Shown here in pieces: positions 39,342 through 47,137 of a DNA stretch of 53,872 nucleotides (position 1 is its first letter; every line of letters starts with the position of its first letter). The notes beneath the pieces are model-generated. The model had not been told where the DNA came from. It made no database searches and saw nothing but the letters and a program-made list of their open reading frames with translations. The position numbers were made by a program, and so were the translations under genes. Source of the stretch: a virus; IMG/VR virus record IMGVR_UViG_3300008113_006865, positions 1-53,872 of that record; one strand, given 5' to 3'.

Positions 39342-40021
39342 CGTATTTCAGGGAACAGGCATTCCTGTATGAAATGCTGTACGTCCTCTTCACTAAGCCC
39401 TAAACTAACCATTACTTTAGGAGTATGAGGGTTACACTTCTGATTCTGTGCGTAGTAATTCTGCGCTTCTGTAGTATCTTCAGCTGCATTGTTGGTTTCA
39501 GCGACTGTGCTTAGATAATGCTCTACTGTAGTTTTTGCTAAAGTTGTCAGTTGTTCTAATTCAGCTTCATCGCTGACATTGCCCGCAGCTACCATACTCT
39601 TGCTGAATATGTTAGTAGCCCACTCAGGCAATGCACGTTCTTTACGCCATTCTAGTTTGCTTACTTCTTCTGCAAACCACTGCATCATAGGATGATCAGC
39701 ATCACCTGCTTTGCTATAATCGTGAAAGCAACCAGTTATCTTATTCTTGCCAGCGATAACATCAAAGCCATAAATTGGTGCTGGATTATGTGTATGTGGA
39801 AAGATGCAACAGTGCATCATCCATAAACCTTTTGACTCTCTAGCGTCTACGACGTCCACATGAGCACGACGATAAGAATCGGACCGCCAAACGCGATTAA
39901 CCCACCCAGGCTGATTAAAACGATCCATTCCGGGTTCAAATATTTCAGTACCTGTTTCATTAAATTTATCCTCTAACAGATGTTGTATTTCTATTAGTGT
40001 GTCCCAAACTTTACTCTCCAC
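39338..40021 (-). CDS. Ferredoxin-dependent bilin reductase (PcyX/PebS-like)
   Basis: The 227-aa product fits the bilin reductase family: WRSDSYRRAHVDVVDA, then FPHTHNPAPIYGFDVIAGKN (the Asp in GFDVI aligns with the substrate-protonating Asp of PcyA/PebS), CFHDYSKAG, and the C-terminal QNQKCNPHTPKVMVSLGLSE with LFPEIR. The gene starts inside the last 11 bases of the heme oxygenase gene, so biliverdin made there is handed on. PcyX-type enzymes in oceanic phages give phycoerythrobilin-type products; which bilin is made here cannot be read off. Electrons must come from ferredoxin. Confidence 0.85.
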   Translation of the reverse strand: MESKVWDTLIEIQHLLEDKFNETGTEIFEPGMDRFNQPGWVNRVWRSDSYRRAHVDVVDARESKGLWMMHCCIFPHTHNPAPIYGFDVIAGKNKITGCFHDYSKAGDADHPMMQWFAEEVSKLEWRKERALPEWATNIFSKSMVAAGNVSDEAELEQLTTLAKTTVEHYLSTVAETNNAAEDTTEAQNYYAQNQKCNPHTPKVMVSLGLSEEDVQHFIQECLFPEIR

Positions 40022-40556
40022 GATATAAATCCCGCATCATTTTAATAGCATATTCAAATGCTACACGAGCTTCGTCACCTAGGTCATCAGTTAGTGTTTG
40101 ACGAATTGCCATCTTCATAGCATCGCCATTTTCAAAGTCATAAAACTTGCCACTGCTAATATGTGCCACTTGTTTCTTAATGATTTGACCACCGAACAAG
40201 TCGCCCATATGGCGGCAATATAAATGCGCCTTAACTTTTGCTTTATTCTCTGGATCATTGCCTAGTTTGTGTAAGTATGCTTGGTATTCTAATGTGGCTG
40301 GAGTTAGATAACAATAACTACCATCATCAAGTTCCACAAAGTCTGCGTGTATAGCACGTAGTCTTGGTAGGTCTGGCATTGTGTCTAGAAACCCTTGGCG
40401 CTTACAATACCATTCAATTGGATCGTAAATTGCTAATAGGTTATACAGATAGTTTTTATAATCTTGTTTTTCAATTTTACCGCTAAGTAACATCTTAGCA
40501 AATGTTGTTGTTTCTGCCTCATGGTGGAGGTCTTTAGTGATGTCTTTTAAGCTCAT
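40011..40556 (-). CDS. ho1: Heme oxygenase
   Basis: A 181-aa HO-1-family protein. The proximal heme ligand is the His in LHHEAETTTF (H11 or H12), and RHMGDLFGGQIIKK matches the distal helix motif (GDLxGGQ). It opens heme to biliverdin, iron and CO. It overlaps ClpS by 4 bp and the bilin reductase by 11 bp, so the pair is a phage HO-bilin-reductase cassette. The liberated iron may feed the many phage Fe enzymes. Confidence 0.9.
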   Translation of the reverse strand: MSLKDITKDLHHEAETTTFAKMLLSGKIEKQDYKNYLYNLLAIYDPIEWYCKRQGFLDTMPDLPRLRAIHADFVELDDGSYCYLTPATLEYQAYLHKLGNDPENKAKVKAHLYCRHMGDLFGGQIIKKQVAHISSGKFYDFENGDAMKMAIRQTLTDDLGDEARVAFEYAIKMMRDLYRGE

Positions 40557-40858
40557 TCTTCTTCCATTTTAATTTGTAATGGAAATCCACTACCACGAGC
40601 TAAGTTAGTTGATTCAACTGCCTTTGCTTCGGCAATCTCAAAACTGTATGTTCCGGCAACACCGCTGCCTTGATCGTGAATCTGGAGAGTGATGTCTCGA
40701 GCAGTTTCTTCTGTGTGTTTGAACACTTCGGTCAAAAGACTAATGACAAAATCCATTGGGGTTGAATCATCGTTTAGAAAGATCACGTTCCAGCGTTTAG
40801 GTTCTTGAACCTTAATCTTAATCTTCTCGTCTAGTTTAATATCAGTTATTGTTGTCAT
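40553..40858 (-). CDS. clpS: ClpS-like adaptor
   Basis: The 101-aa product is a complete ClpS: WNVIFLNDDSTPMDFVISLL (N-degron pocket with the NDD residues), QIHDQGSGVAGTYSFEIAEA and AKAVESTNLARGSGFPLQIK. ClpS binds N-end-rule substrates, delivers them to ClpAP and inhibits ClpAP degradation of SsrA-tagged proteins. In this genome with its own tmRNA it could redirect the host protease. A GC hairpin (40877-40894) lies between hsp20 and this gene. Confidence 0.92.
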   Translation of the reverse strand: MTTITDIKLDEKIKIKVQEPKRWNVIFLNDDSTPMDFVISLLTEVFKHTEETARDITLQIHDQGSGVAGTYSFEIAEAKAVESTNLARGSGFPLQIKMEEE

Positions 40859-40876
40859 TCATGTTCTCCAAGAGTA

Positions 40877-40894
40877 GGGGAAGTTCCCTTCCCC
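40877..40894 (-). other. GC hairpin between hsp20 and clpS
   Basis: GGGGAAG and CTTCCCC form a perfect 7-bp stem with a 4-base loop. No T-run follows, so it is more likely an mRNA processing or stability element than a terminator. Confidence 0.45.
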
Positions 40895-40902
40895 TTATTA
40901 TA

Positions 40903-41343
40903 TTACTTAACCTCGACAATGTCAATCACGCGAGCTTTCTTTTCTTCCGGAATCTCGTGTTCTAACTGTACAGATAGAATACCATCCTGAATTAAGGCGC
41001 CCTTGACTAGCATGTGTTCAGCTAATTGAAGCTTACGTTCAAAATCACGTGAGCTAAGTCCTCTGTGTAAGTATTGAATATTCTCACCATCTTCGCGTGT
41101 GCGAACACCGCGAATAGTCAACAAGTTTTGTTCAACTTCAATGTGAATTTCATCTTTCCTAAACCCGGCAACAGCAACCTCGATGACATACCTAGTGTCA
41201 TCAAGTTTAATGATGTTGTGTGGGGGATAGTTATTTTGCATTTGATTTGCGATACGATGTTCGAATGTATCGAATAATCTATCGAAACCTACTAGAGCCC
41301 TGTTTAGAGCCTGTGTGTCAAAGCGTGTTATATTTGCGTTCAT
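40903..41343 (-). CDS. hsp20: Small heat-shock protein (Hsp20/IbpA-like)
   Basis: A 146-aa alpha-crystallin-domain protein with the N terminus of the IbpA type (ALVGFDRLFDTFEHRIANQM), the domain body NIIKLDDTRYVIEVAVAGFR to LLTIRGVR, and a conserved ALIQDGILSVQL with C-terminal IPEEKKARVIDI. Strong ribosome-binding site AAGGAGA. Hsp20 genes are frequent in T4-like phages of aquatic bacteria, where they probably assist virion protein folding. An exact TATAAATA late promoter precedes it. Confidence 0.93.
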   Translation of the reverse strand: MNANITRFDTQALNRALVGFDRLFDTFEHRIANQMQNNYPPHNIIKLDDTRYVIEVAVAGFRKDEIHIEVEQNLLTIRGVRTREDGENIQYLHRGLSSRDFERKLQLAEHMLVKGALIQDGILSVQLEHEIPEEKKARVIDIVEVK

Positions 41344-41376
41344 TTTAATATCTCCTTAAATTAAGCAAGAATAATT

Positions 41377-41403
41377 TATGCGGCCTCACCTGAGCACCGC
41401 ATA
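41377..41403 (-). promoter_or_regulatory. 5'-leader hairpin of hsp20
   Basis: TATGCGG and CCGCATA pair, with an inner CTCA/TGAG stem. The hairpin starts at about the predicted 5' end of the late transcript (promoter 41405-41412). It could stabilise the message or respond to temperature. Confidence 0.5.
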
Positions 41404-41404
41404 A

Positions 41405-41412
41405 TATTTATA
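41405..41412 (-). promoter_or_regulatory. T4-type late promoter TATAAATA (hsp20 operon)
   Basis: Exact minus-strand TATAAATA, 61 bp before the hsp20 ATG and just downstream of the dnaK stop. It likely drives hsp20, clpS, ho1 and the bilin reductase gene. Confidence 0.65.
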
Positions 41413-41426
41413 ACGTCTGTGTGTGT

Positions 41427-43295
41427 TTATTTTACTTCTGTAAACTCTGCATCAACAGTCTTTTCATCTTGTGAATTTTCTGTTGTAGCTTTTGCTTTTA
41501 TTTCATTCAACTCTTGAGCAACTGTAAGCATTGCAGTCATTTTCTCAGTGATTGCATCTAAGTCGTCACCAGTAATTACATCTTGCAATTCTTTAATTGA
41601 GTCTTCAAGTTTAGTTTTTAATTCTTCTGGAACATCTTTTGATTCCATATCTTTCCTAATCGTGTGGATTTGACCTTCAGCACCGTTACGTGCTTCAATC
41701 AACTCTTTAGCCTTTTTGTCTGACTCGGCATTGGCTTCAGCATCTTGAACCATACGTTCAATTTCTTCTTTGCTTAAACCACTGTCTGATTTGATAGTGA
41801 TTTTATTTTCCTTGCCGGTACCTTTGTCTTTAGCACTGATATTCATAATGCCGTTTGCATCAATATCAAATGTAACTTCAACTTGTGGCATACCACGTGG
41901 TGCTGGAGCAATACCGTCTAGCTTAAATTCACCAAGTGCCTTGTTGTACTTAAACAACTCACGCTCACCTTGTGCAACTTTGATATCAACAGCTGGCTGG
42001 TTATCTTCTGCTGTGCTGAATGTTTGACTAGCTTTGGTTGGAATAGTTGTGTTCTTTTGAATCAACTTGGTAAACACACCTCCCATTGTTTCAATACCCA
42101 AGCTCAATGGGGTGACGTCCAATAGCAGTACGTCTGTACGGTCACCTGCTAGTACTGATCCTTGAATAGCCGCACCCGCAGCCACTGCCTCATCTGGGTT
42201 AACGTCTTTACGTGGTGCTTTGCCAAATAGCTTCTCAACAGTTTCTTGCACTTTAGGCATTCGTGTCATACCACCAACAAGGATAACTTCATCAATGTCG
42301 CCAGCAGTTACACCTGCATCTTTCATTGCAGTTTTGCATGGCTGCACTGAACGTTGGATCAGTTCGTCAACAAGGCTTTCTAATTTAGCACGAGTCAACT
42401 TAACATTCATGTGTTTAGGTCCACTCGCATCAGCTGTGATGTAAGGCAAGTTAACATCTGTTTGTGCAGAGCTAGACAATTCAATCTTTGCTTTTTCAGC
42501 AGATTCTTTTAAACGCTGTAATGCTAGTGTGTCTTTCTTAAGATCAACACCGTTGTCTTTCTTAAACTCGTCAACCAAATAATCCATAATGCGTTGGTCA
42601 AAGTCTTCACCGCCTAAGAATGTGTCGCCATTAGTTGACAACACTTCAATTTGTTTGTCGCCATCTACATCCGCGATCTCAATGATCGATACATCGAAAG
42701 TACCGCCACCAAGGTCGTAAACAGCAATTTTGCGATCTTTTTTATCAGACTTATCAACGCCATAACTAAGAGCTGCCGCAGTAGGCTCGTTAATAATACG
42801 GAGTACTTCCAAGCCTGCGATCTGTCCAGCATCCTTTGTAGCTTGTCTTTGGCTGTCGTTAAAGTACGCAGGAACTGTGATAACTGCTTGGGTAACTTCA
42901 TGACCTAGATAGTCCTCCGCTGTCTTTTTCATCTTACGCAGAACCTCTGCGCTAATTTGTGGTGGTGCTAATTCCTTACCATTTGATCGAACCCATGCAT
43001 CGCCGTTTTTGGCTTCTATGATTTCATAAGGCATTAGACCAATGTCTTTTTGCACAGCTTCTTCTTTGAACTTACGTCCAATAAGACGCTTGCTTGCGTA
43101 AATTGTGTTTTTGGGATTTGTTACTGCTTGACGCTTTGCGCTAGCACCTACTAGAATTTCATCGTTAGCGTATGCAACAATACTTGGTGTAGTACGGGCG
43201 CCTTCGCTGTTTTCGATTACTTTTGTGACACCGTTTTCAATAACGGCTACGCATGAATTTGTTGTACCTAAGTCGATACCGATTACTTTGCTCAT
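41427..43295 (-). CDS. dnaK: DnaK (Hsp70) chaperone, full length
   Basis: A 622-aa complete DnaK: ATPase signatures [29 protein letters not shown] and [14 protein letters not shown], the interdomain linker [12 protein letters not shown], a full substrate domain and lid, and the C terminus DAEFTEVK. Slightly shorter than host DnaK (~638 aa). No DnaJ or GrpE is encoded here, so host co-chaperones are expected. Strong ribosome-binding site AAAGGAGA, late promoter at 43379-43386. Confidence 0.97.
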   Translation of the reverse strand: MSKVIGIDLGTTNSCVAVIENGVTKVIENSEGARTTPSIVAYANDEILVGASAKRQAVTNPKNTIYASKRLIGRKFKEEAVQKDIGLMPYEIIEAKNGDAWVRSNGKELAPPQISAEVLRKMKKTAEDYLGHEVTQAVITVPAYFNDSQRQATKDAGQIAGLEVLRIINEPTAAALSYGVDKSDKKDRKIAVYDLGGGTFDVSIIEIADVDGDKQIEVLSTNGDTFLGGEDFDQRIMDYLVDEFKKDNGVDLKKDTLALQRLKESAEKAKIELSSSAQTDVNLPYITADASGPKHMNVKLTRAKLESLVDELIQRSVQPCKTAMKDAGVTAGDIDEVILVGGMTRMPKVQETVEKLFGKAPRKDVNPDEAVAAGAAIQGSVLAGDRTDVLLLDVTPLSLGIETMGGVFTKLIQKNTTIPTKASQTFSTAEDNQPAVDIKVAQGERELFKYNKALGEFKLDGIAPAPRGMPQVEVTFDIDANGIMNISAKDKGTGKENKITIKSDSGLSKEEIERMVQDAEANAESDKKAKELIEARNGAEGQIHTIRKDMESKDVPEELKTKLEDSIKELQDVITGDDLDAITEKMTAMLTVAQELNEIKAKATTENSQDEKTVDAEFTEVK

Positions 43296-43344
43296 TGTTT
43301 TCTCCTTTTAAAAAGCAAGATATATTTTCGGGTAAACACCCTAT

Positions 43345-43373
43345 GTATACAGCCCCCATTGGGCACTGTCTAC
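43345..43373 (-). promoter_or_regulatory. 5'-leader hairpin of dnaK
   Basis: GTAGACAG and CTGTATAC with an inner CCC/GGG pair form an imperfect stem-loop near the start of the late transcript (promoter 43379-43386), comparable in position to the hsp20 leader hairpin. Confidence 0.4.
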
Positions 43374-43378
43374 ACTTT

Positions 43379-43386
43379 TATTTATA
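43379..43386 (-). promoter_or_regulatory. T4-type late promoter TATAAATA (dnaK)
   Basis: Exact minus-strand TATAAATA starting one base after the MazG-like gene stop codon and 84 bp before the dnaK ATG. Confidence 0.65.
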
Positions 43387-43680
43387 TCAGATATTGTCTA
43401 AGTTTTGAATTTTGGACCACTTTTTGAGTTTCTCGATTTTAGCTCGTTTTGCTATATGCAAATTCCCCCAGCTGATAATGTTGTTGGCCATTAGAATATC
43501 AATCATAGCCAACATATCACCAAGTTCCTCTTCCAAGTGTTCTCGATTAGTTTGTCCAGTATTAAGTTTAGCGTTGTCTATACCAAATCTACGGATTTTA
43601 CTAACCGCTTGAATTACCTCTGCACATTCCTCTTGTAGGATGTCCATTACTTCATCATTAGATTCGTTTAGTGGCGCCAT
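43387..43680 (-). CDS. MazG-like nucleotide pyrophosphohydrolase
   Basis: A 97-aa all-helical protein starting at ATG 43680, one base after the exonuclease stop. It has the metal-binding EECAEVIQAVSK (ExxE type) and EELGDMLAMID (ExxD) motifs of the MazG/dUTPase-like family. Phage MazG proteins hydrolyse dNTPs or (p)ppGpp-like alarmones and can keep the host in a growth-like state. The protein is a single short domain. Confidence 0.82.
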   Translation of the reverse strand: MAPLNESNDEVMDILQEECAEVIQAVSKIRRFGIDNAKLNTGQTNREHLEEELGDMLAMIDILMANNIISWGNLHIAKRAKIEKLKKWSKIQNLDNI

Positions 43681-43681
43681 A

Positions 43682-44215
43682 TTAATTCTCAAACTTTCTA
43701 CGTAGTTTCTTAAACATTGTTTGCACACCAATTGCTTGACGACGTGCATCTTCCAAAGCGTGATGCTTTAGTGCTTGCGGCATTTCTGGATCCATGCCCA
43801 AGTCAAATAGTGTACGAGTATCCCTCACGTCCCAAAAGTTCCATGGAAACGGTTTGCCCATTTTACGGAAATAGTGTTCTAAAATAATAATATCAAATGT
43901 AGAACCGTGACTCCAAAAACGACTTGAACCCATACAAAATTTGTAGAACTTTTCCATTGCTTCTTTACAATCTATACGATTGTCAGGACTAAAGGCCTCG
44001 TCTTGAGCAGCCTTGTCTTGATCTGCCCACCACCTAATAGTATTGTCATCAATAAATGGATCTGCAAATTCACAAGTATCTACATCAATACGTAGGTATA
44101 TTTCATCGTATACCTCGTATCCGTTTGGATTAAATGTTACTGCGCCAAGTGTAAGAATTTGTGCATTTGGAGTGGTGGCTAGAGTTTCTAAGTCCACCAT
44201 TAAATGTTTAGCCAT
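43682..44215 (-). CDS. DEDDh 3'-5' exonuclease (DexA-like)
   Basis: The 177-aa product has Exo I LMVDLETLA (D8, E10), Exo II in WSHGSTFDIIILEHYF (Asp near 108) and Exo III HHALEDARRQA (H-x4-D). It resembles phage 3'-5' exonucleases/oligoribonucleases such as T4 DexA. It starts from a TAGACA-N17-TATAAT promoter and is followed at once by the MazG-like gene, suggesting recycling of host DNA or RNA into nucleotides. Confidence 0.85.
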   Translation of the reverse strand: MAKHLMVDLETLATTPNAQILTLGAVTFNPNGYEVYDEIYLRIDVDTCEFADPFIDDNTIRWWADQDKAAQDEAFSPDNRIDCKEAMEKFYKFCMGSSRFWSHGSTFDIIILEHYFRKMGKPFPWNFWDVRDTRTLFDLGMDPEMPQALKHHALEDARRQAIGVQTMFKKLRRKFEN

Positions 44216-44240
44216 TATAAGCCTTTCGTAGTTATACGTT

Positions 44241-44269
44241 ATTATAGCAAAATTGCTATCAAATGTCTA
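44241..44269 (-). promoter_or_regulatory. Sigma-70 promoter of exonuclease-mazG
   Basis: Minus-strand TAGACA, 17-bp spacer, TATAAT. The spacer contains the inverted repeat ATAGCAA/TTGCTAT, a possible operator. Confidence 0.75.
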
Positions 44270-44278
44270 GTAGATTGA

Positions 44279-44518
44279 TTAGAAAAGTTTTTTTGGTAGT
44301 TGCTCTTTTTGGAGCTTTTTGGCGTAGCGTTGCTTGGCCGCTGCCTTCTTGCGTTTGCGTTTTGTAGTAGGCTTTTCGTAAAATTCTTTCTTACGAAGTG
44401 TATCAAGAAGACCGCTGTCCTCGATCTTCTTTTTAAATTTGCGTAGTGCGCGGTTTACATCTTCACCTTCTCTGATGTAAACTACACTACCTCTTACTTT
44501 ATTGTCTCTCTGACTCAT
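44279..44518 (-). CDS. rpsU: Ribosomal protein bS21 homologue
   Basis: A 79-aa bS21: GSVVYIREGEDVNRALRKFK, then LRKKEFYEKPTTKRKRKKAA with a basic tail. The start ATG 44518 (MSQRDNKVRG) lies within the acidic C-terminal codons of the upstream gene, overlapping by 20 bp. bS21 helps the 30S subunit bind mRNA near the Shine-Dalgarno region; phage copies, seen in large phages and pelagiphages, may bias ribosomes to phage messages. Confidence 0.93.
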   Translation of the reverse strand: MSQRDNKVRGSVVYIREGEDVNRALRKFKKKIEDSGLLDTLRKKEFYEKPTTKRKRKKAAAKQRYAKKLQKEQLPKKLF

Positions 44519-44927
44519 CGTCATCATCTTCCTCGTCGTCTTCTTCCTCACCAGTGAAAGCCGCAACCACTGCATCTAAATTCCAAATTCTATTTTTTGA
44601 AATAAGACCATAGGGAGTTAATTCATCGTTTGTAATATAATGAGTATTGGGCTGTGCCAATAAGAAAGTTATAAAAAGTTTTGTTGTTGGGTCACAGTTA
44701 TCAATATCAATAACTGTGATATCTGCTTGTTGTGACACACTTAGTAGCCAACTAATATCTGTTTCGTTATCATCATAAATGAATACATTTAACTCTTCAA
44801 TATTATGACTTAAGATTGTTTGGAACTGTTTTTTAACATTTACTGATGGCTTTACTAATAAGTAGCTCAAGTTCAAATTGAATAATTTGTCCGGAGGCGT
44901 AATGAGGTTAATTTTTCCTAAGTTCAT
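44499..44927 (-). CDS. Hypothetical protein with acidic tail, 142 aa
   Basis: The 142-aa product has an alpha/beta pattern (INLITPPDKLFNL; ADITVIDIDNCD; KLFITFLLAQPNTHYIT) and ends in a run of Glu/Asp (GEEEDDEEDDDDESE). It starts as ATGA overlapping the large membrane protein gene and its end overlaps bS21. The order is conserved-looking and coupled, and the acidic tail could bind the very basic bS21. No family recognised. Confidence 0.65.
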   Translation of the reverse strand: MNLGKINLITPPDKLFNLNLSYLLVKPSVNVKKQFQTILSHNIEELNVFIYDDNETDISWLLSVSQQADITVIDIDNCDPTTKLFITFLLAQPNTHYITNDELTPYGLISKNRIWNLDAVVAAFTGEEEDDEEDDDDESERQ

Positions 44928-46429
44928 TTGTTCTCTTTGTTAATTCTGTTCCATAGCGAATTGTTACTTTGTTCACTATTTTGTACGTATGTTACTGACG
45001 AATCTTTGTTATCTGCTGATCCGCTTGTTTCATCACGTAGCTCGTTTTTTTTTTGATCTTCGGTTTCGACAACTTCTGTTAGATCTGGTTTGATTCTTTC
45101 TTGTTTTGGAAAGTCTGGTTCTAGTTTATTCAATTCGTTTTGTAAAGTTGGAAAGATCTTGTATTTTGCAGCCGTTTCTGCCTCAATTTGTGCCTGACGT
45201 TGTTGTTCTAATTCCCAAGGAAGTATTTCAATTAAGCCTAACTCTTTTTTCTTTTCTTGATTTTTAATTGTATCTTCAGGATGTTCGATTTTCCACTTAC
45301 GCATTGCTTCCTTCTCATGAAGGTCAGCACGTTCAGCTTCTTCAATCATTTTATTCCAACGATCTAATTCATTTATGTTGTCCAGTGATATTGTTGGCTC
45401 AATTCTGGTAACTTCTTCTTTGGGTTCTTCTTTTACTTCAAGTTCATGCTCAAACTTGTCTTTTGGATGTTCGCCGTTATCAACAAATTTTATTGTAGGT
45501 TCTGGTACTATCGGTTCTGTTTTCACACTTGCTTCAGAAGCCATTTGATTAATTTGGTCTAATTGTTCTTGTGTTAATGCGCCATCATCTGGTTCATAGG
45601 TTGGCTTCTTTTCTTCTGGTAAGGGAGGAACAAACAATGGAACAGTTTTGTGTAACAATCCTTCATTCTGTTTTTCTTCTCGTCTCCAACCAAATGTCAT
45701 TTGTGCGGCCAATAACATTATAACTGCTAGTGGATCAAATACCACAATAATGGTAATGATGACCCAAGTGACTGCTTTCTCTAAAAGAGTCTCATCAGTT
45801 GCTCCGTATATAAAGGCAGCAATGTATTTTAGCGGTCCAACTTCTGCTTCTACTTTACGAACTTCGGCGGCAATAGGAGCTCGCTCTTCGTTCAGGCTGG
45901 CAATTTTCTTTTGACTTGCAGTTATCTCATTTTGTAAACGGGTACGTTCTCTAGCCTGTTGTTGACGAATATTAACGGCTCTATTAGCACCTTGTTCAGT
46001 TGTTGAACGAGCCATGCTCTGATCCACAGCCTCATCCATCTGTTTAAGTGCTTTACGATTAGCTTCAATGTTTTCTTTTTCAGTCTTGATCTTTTCGTCG
46101 TAAATTGAAATTTTAGCAATTACATCTCCGCTTACAAGACTTTGATCACTATGTGCCTTTGATAAGAACCCAAAGATACCCATACTTGTAATAAGCATTA
46201 ATACAATGACTGCCACTGTCATGTAAACTTTCATCAAACGTGGCGCACGATGCCAGTTGGCCTTAAGCCAGCTTGCGCAGACTAGTTTACCAACCTCCAA
46301 TGCTGATCCCATGATAATAATTGGAATCATTGCCGCAGAGAAAATAGCGGCCAAACCCACTACGGAGTAGTAGATTGCGACCGCTGAAATTGTTAAACCT
46401 GTAAGTAAGAGTAAGTATGCTAAAATCAT
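44924..46429 (-). CDS. Membrane/coiled-coil protein, 501 aa
   Basis: I chose ATG 46429 (MILAYLLLLTGLTISAVAIY), four bases after the upstream stop; an upstream ATG would add residues from the previous gene. There are four transmembrane segments (about 1-22, 26-46, 68-90 and 220-245) and a long periplasmic or cytoplasmic coiled coil (about 105-195) between the third and fourth. The C-terminal half is charged and low-complexity (Glu/Lys/Pro). Similar unnamed proteins occur in marine T4-like phages. A role in membrane remodelling or lysis control is possible. Confidence 0.7.
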   Translation of the reverse strand: MILAYLLLLTGLTISAVAIYYSVVGLAAIFSAAMIPIIIMGSALEVGKLVCASWLKANWHRAPRLMKVYMTVAVIVLMLITSMGIFGFLSKAHSDQSLVSGDVIAKISIYDEKIKTEKENIEANRKALKQMDEAVDQSMARSTTEQGANRAVNIRQQQARERTRLQNEITASQKKIASLNEERAPIAAEVRKVEAEVGPLKYIAAFIYGATDETLLEKAVTWVIITIIVVFDPLAVIMLLAAQMTFGWRREEKQNEGLLHKTVPLFVPPLPEEKKPTYEPDDGALTQEQLDQINQMASEASVKTEPIVPEPTIKFVDNGEHPKDKFEHELEVKEEPKEEVTRIEPTISLDNINELDRWNKMIEEAERADLHEKEAMRKWKIEHPEDTIKNQEKKKELGLIEILPWELEQQRQAQIEAETAAKYKIFPTLQNELNKLEPDFPKQERIKPDLTEVVETEDQKKNELRDETSGSADNKDSSVTYVQNSEQSNNSLWNRINKENK

Positions 46430-46433
46430 AAGT

Positions 46434-46856
46434 TTATTTATCAGCGAAATTCCATGTATTACTGCTAGTTTTAAAACAAGCCCATTCTTCAAATGTACGC
46501 TGATCTGATTTTAACATAATAACGCTATAAATCCTACGACACATTTCACCGTTTACCATAGCAGTTACCATAACTTGCACCTGCCCCATATGGTATCCAT
46601 CATCTGAATACCATTTAGTAGCCTCGCCGTTATCTAAACGATTAAGTGCAAAGAATACTGCTTGTTGATGTTTTCGACTGTCTTCTTTATTCAGACGACT
46701 AAACATACTTCGGTACGCATTAAAAATAATAGCTGGACCATGCAAGTCGTTTATCTCATTTTGATAAATGGGCTTGTCCCACTGTCCTGCGTGTGCAACA
46801 TTACTGGTAAAACTAATGAGTATTATTGTTGCCAATAATTTCCCAAGTACCATCAT
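46434..46856 (-). CDS. Secreted hypothetical protein, ~140 aa
   Basis: A signal peptide (MMVLGKLLATIILISFTSNVAHA) precedes a ~118-residue domain (GQWDKPIYQNEINDLHGPAI ...) with two Cys (in EMCRRIY and EWACFKT) likely in a disulfide. The start is either ATG 46856 or 46853 and overlaps the preceding lipoprotein gene by about 40 bp. It resembles RT0821/Lpp0805-type surface-protein domains only loosely. Located in an operon of envelope proteins. Confidence 0.6.
   Translation of the reverse strand: MMVLGKLLATIILISFTSNVAHAGQWDKPIYQNEINDLHGPAIIFNAYRSMFSRLNKEDSRKHQQAVFFALNRLDNGEATKWYSDDGYHMGQVQVMVTAMVNGEMCRRIYSVIMLKSDQRTFEEWACFKTSSNTWNFADK
46435..46442 (-). promoter_or_regulatory. T4-late-like element GATAAATA
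   Basis: Minus-strand GATAAATAAACTT, spanning the stop of the 46434 gene, runs into ATG 46429 of the coiled-coil protein, another candidate leaderless late start. Confidence 0.35.
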
Positions 46857-47136
46857 ATTTTTGGCAAGCATATCCCATTCCCTCAATTATACGTCCGCTA
46901 GGCAAACGATGTCTATATGGATTTTCAAAGCATTGTTTGGCAACGCCCATTTTCTTAATTCCAATTTGTTCAATTGGATCGTCATTGCATTTTACAAGAG
47001 TGTCACTCGAAACTGTTTCATTTCCACTTTTGCGAATTTCTTGACTAGTGTAACAGTATTGTTTGTATTGCTTTGGAGGAGCACTACTGCACCCCACCAA
47101 AGACAATACTGCTATTGCGAACAAGAGCTTGTTCAT
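46813..47136 (-). CDS. Lipoprotein, 107 aa
   Basis: I chose ATG 47136 (MNKLLFAIAVLSLVGCSS); the lipobox LVGC places the lipid on Cys16. The mature part contains several Cys and a C-terminal GMGYACQKYDGTWEIIG strand pair. It starts one base after the LPP20-like gene stop with AAAGGCGA as ribosome-binding site. Probably an outer- or inner-membrane lipoprotein working with its operon partners. Confidence 0.7.
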   Translation of the reverse strand: MNKLLFAIAVLSLVGCSSAPPKQYKQYCYTSQEIRKSGNETVSSDTLVKCNDDPIEQIGIKKMGVAKQCFENPYRHRLPSGRIIEGMGYACQKYDGTWEIIGNNNTH

Positions 47137-47137
47137 G

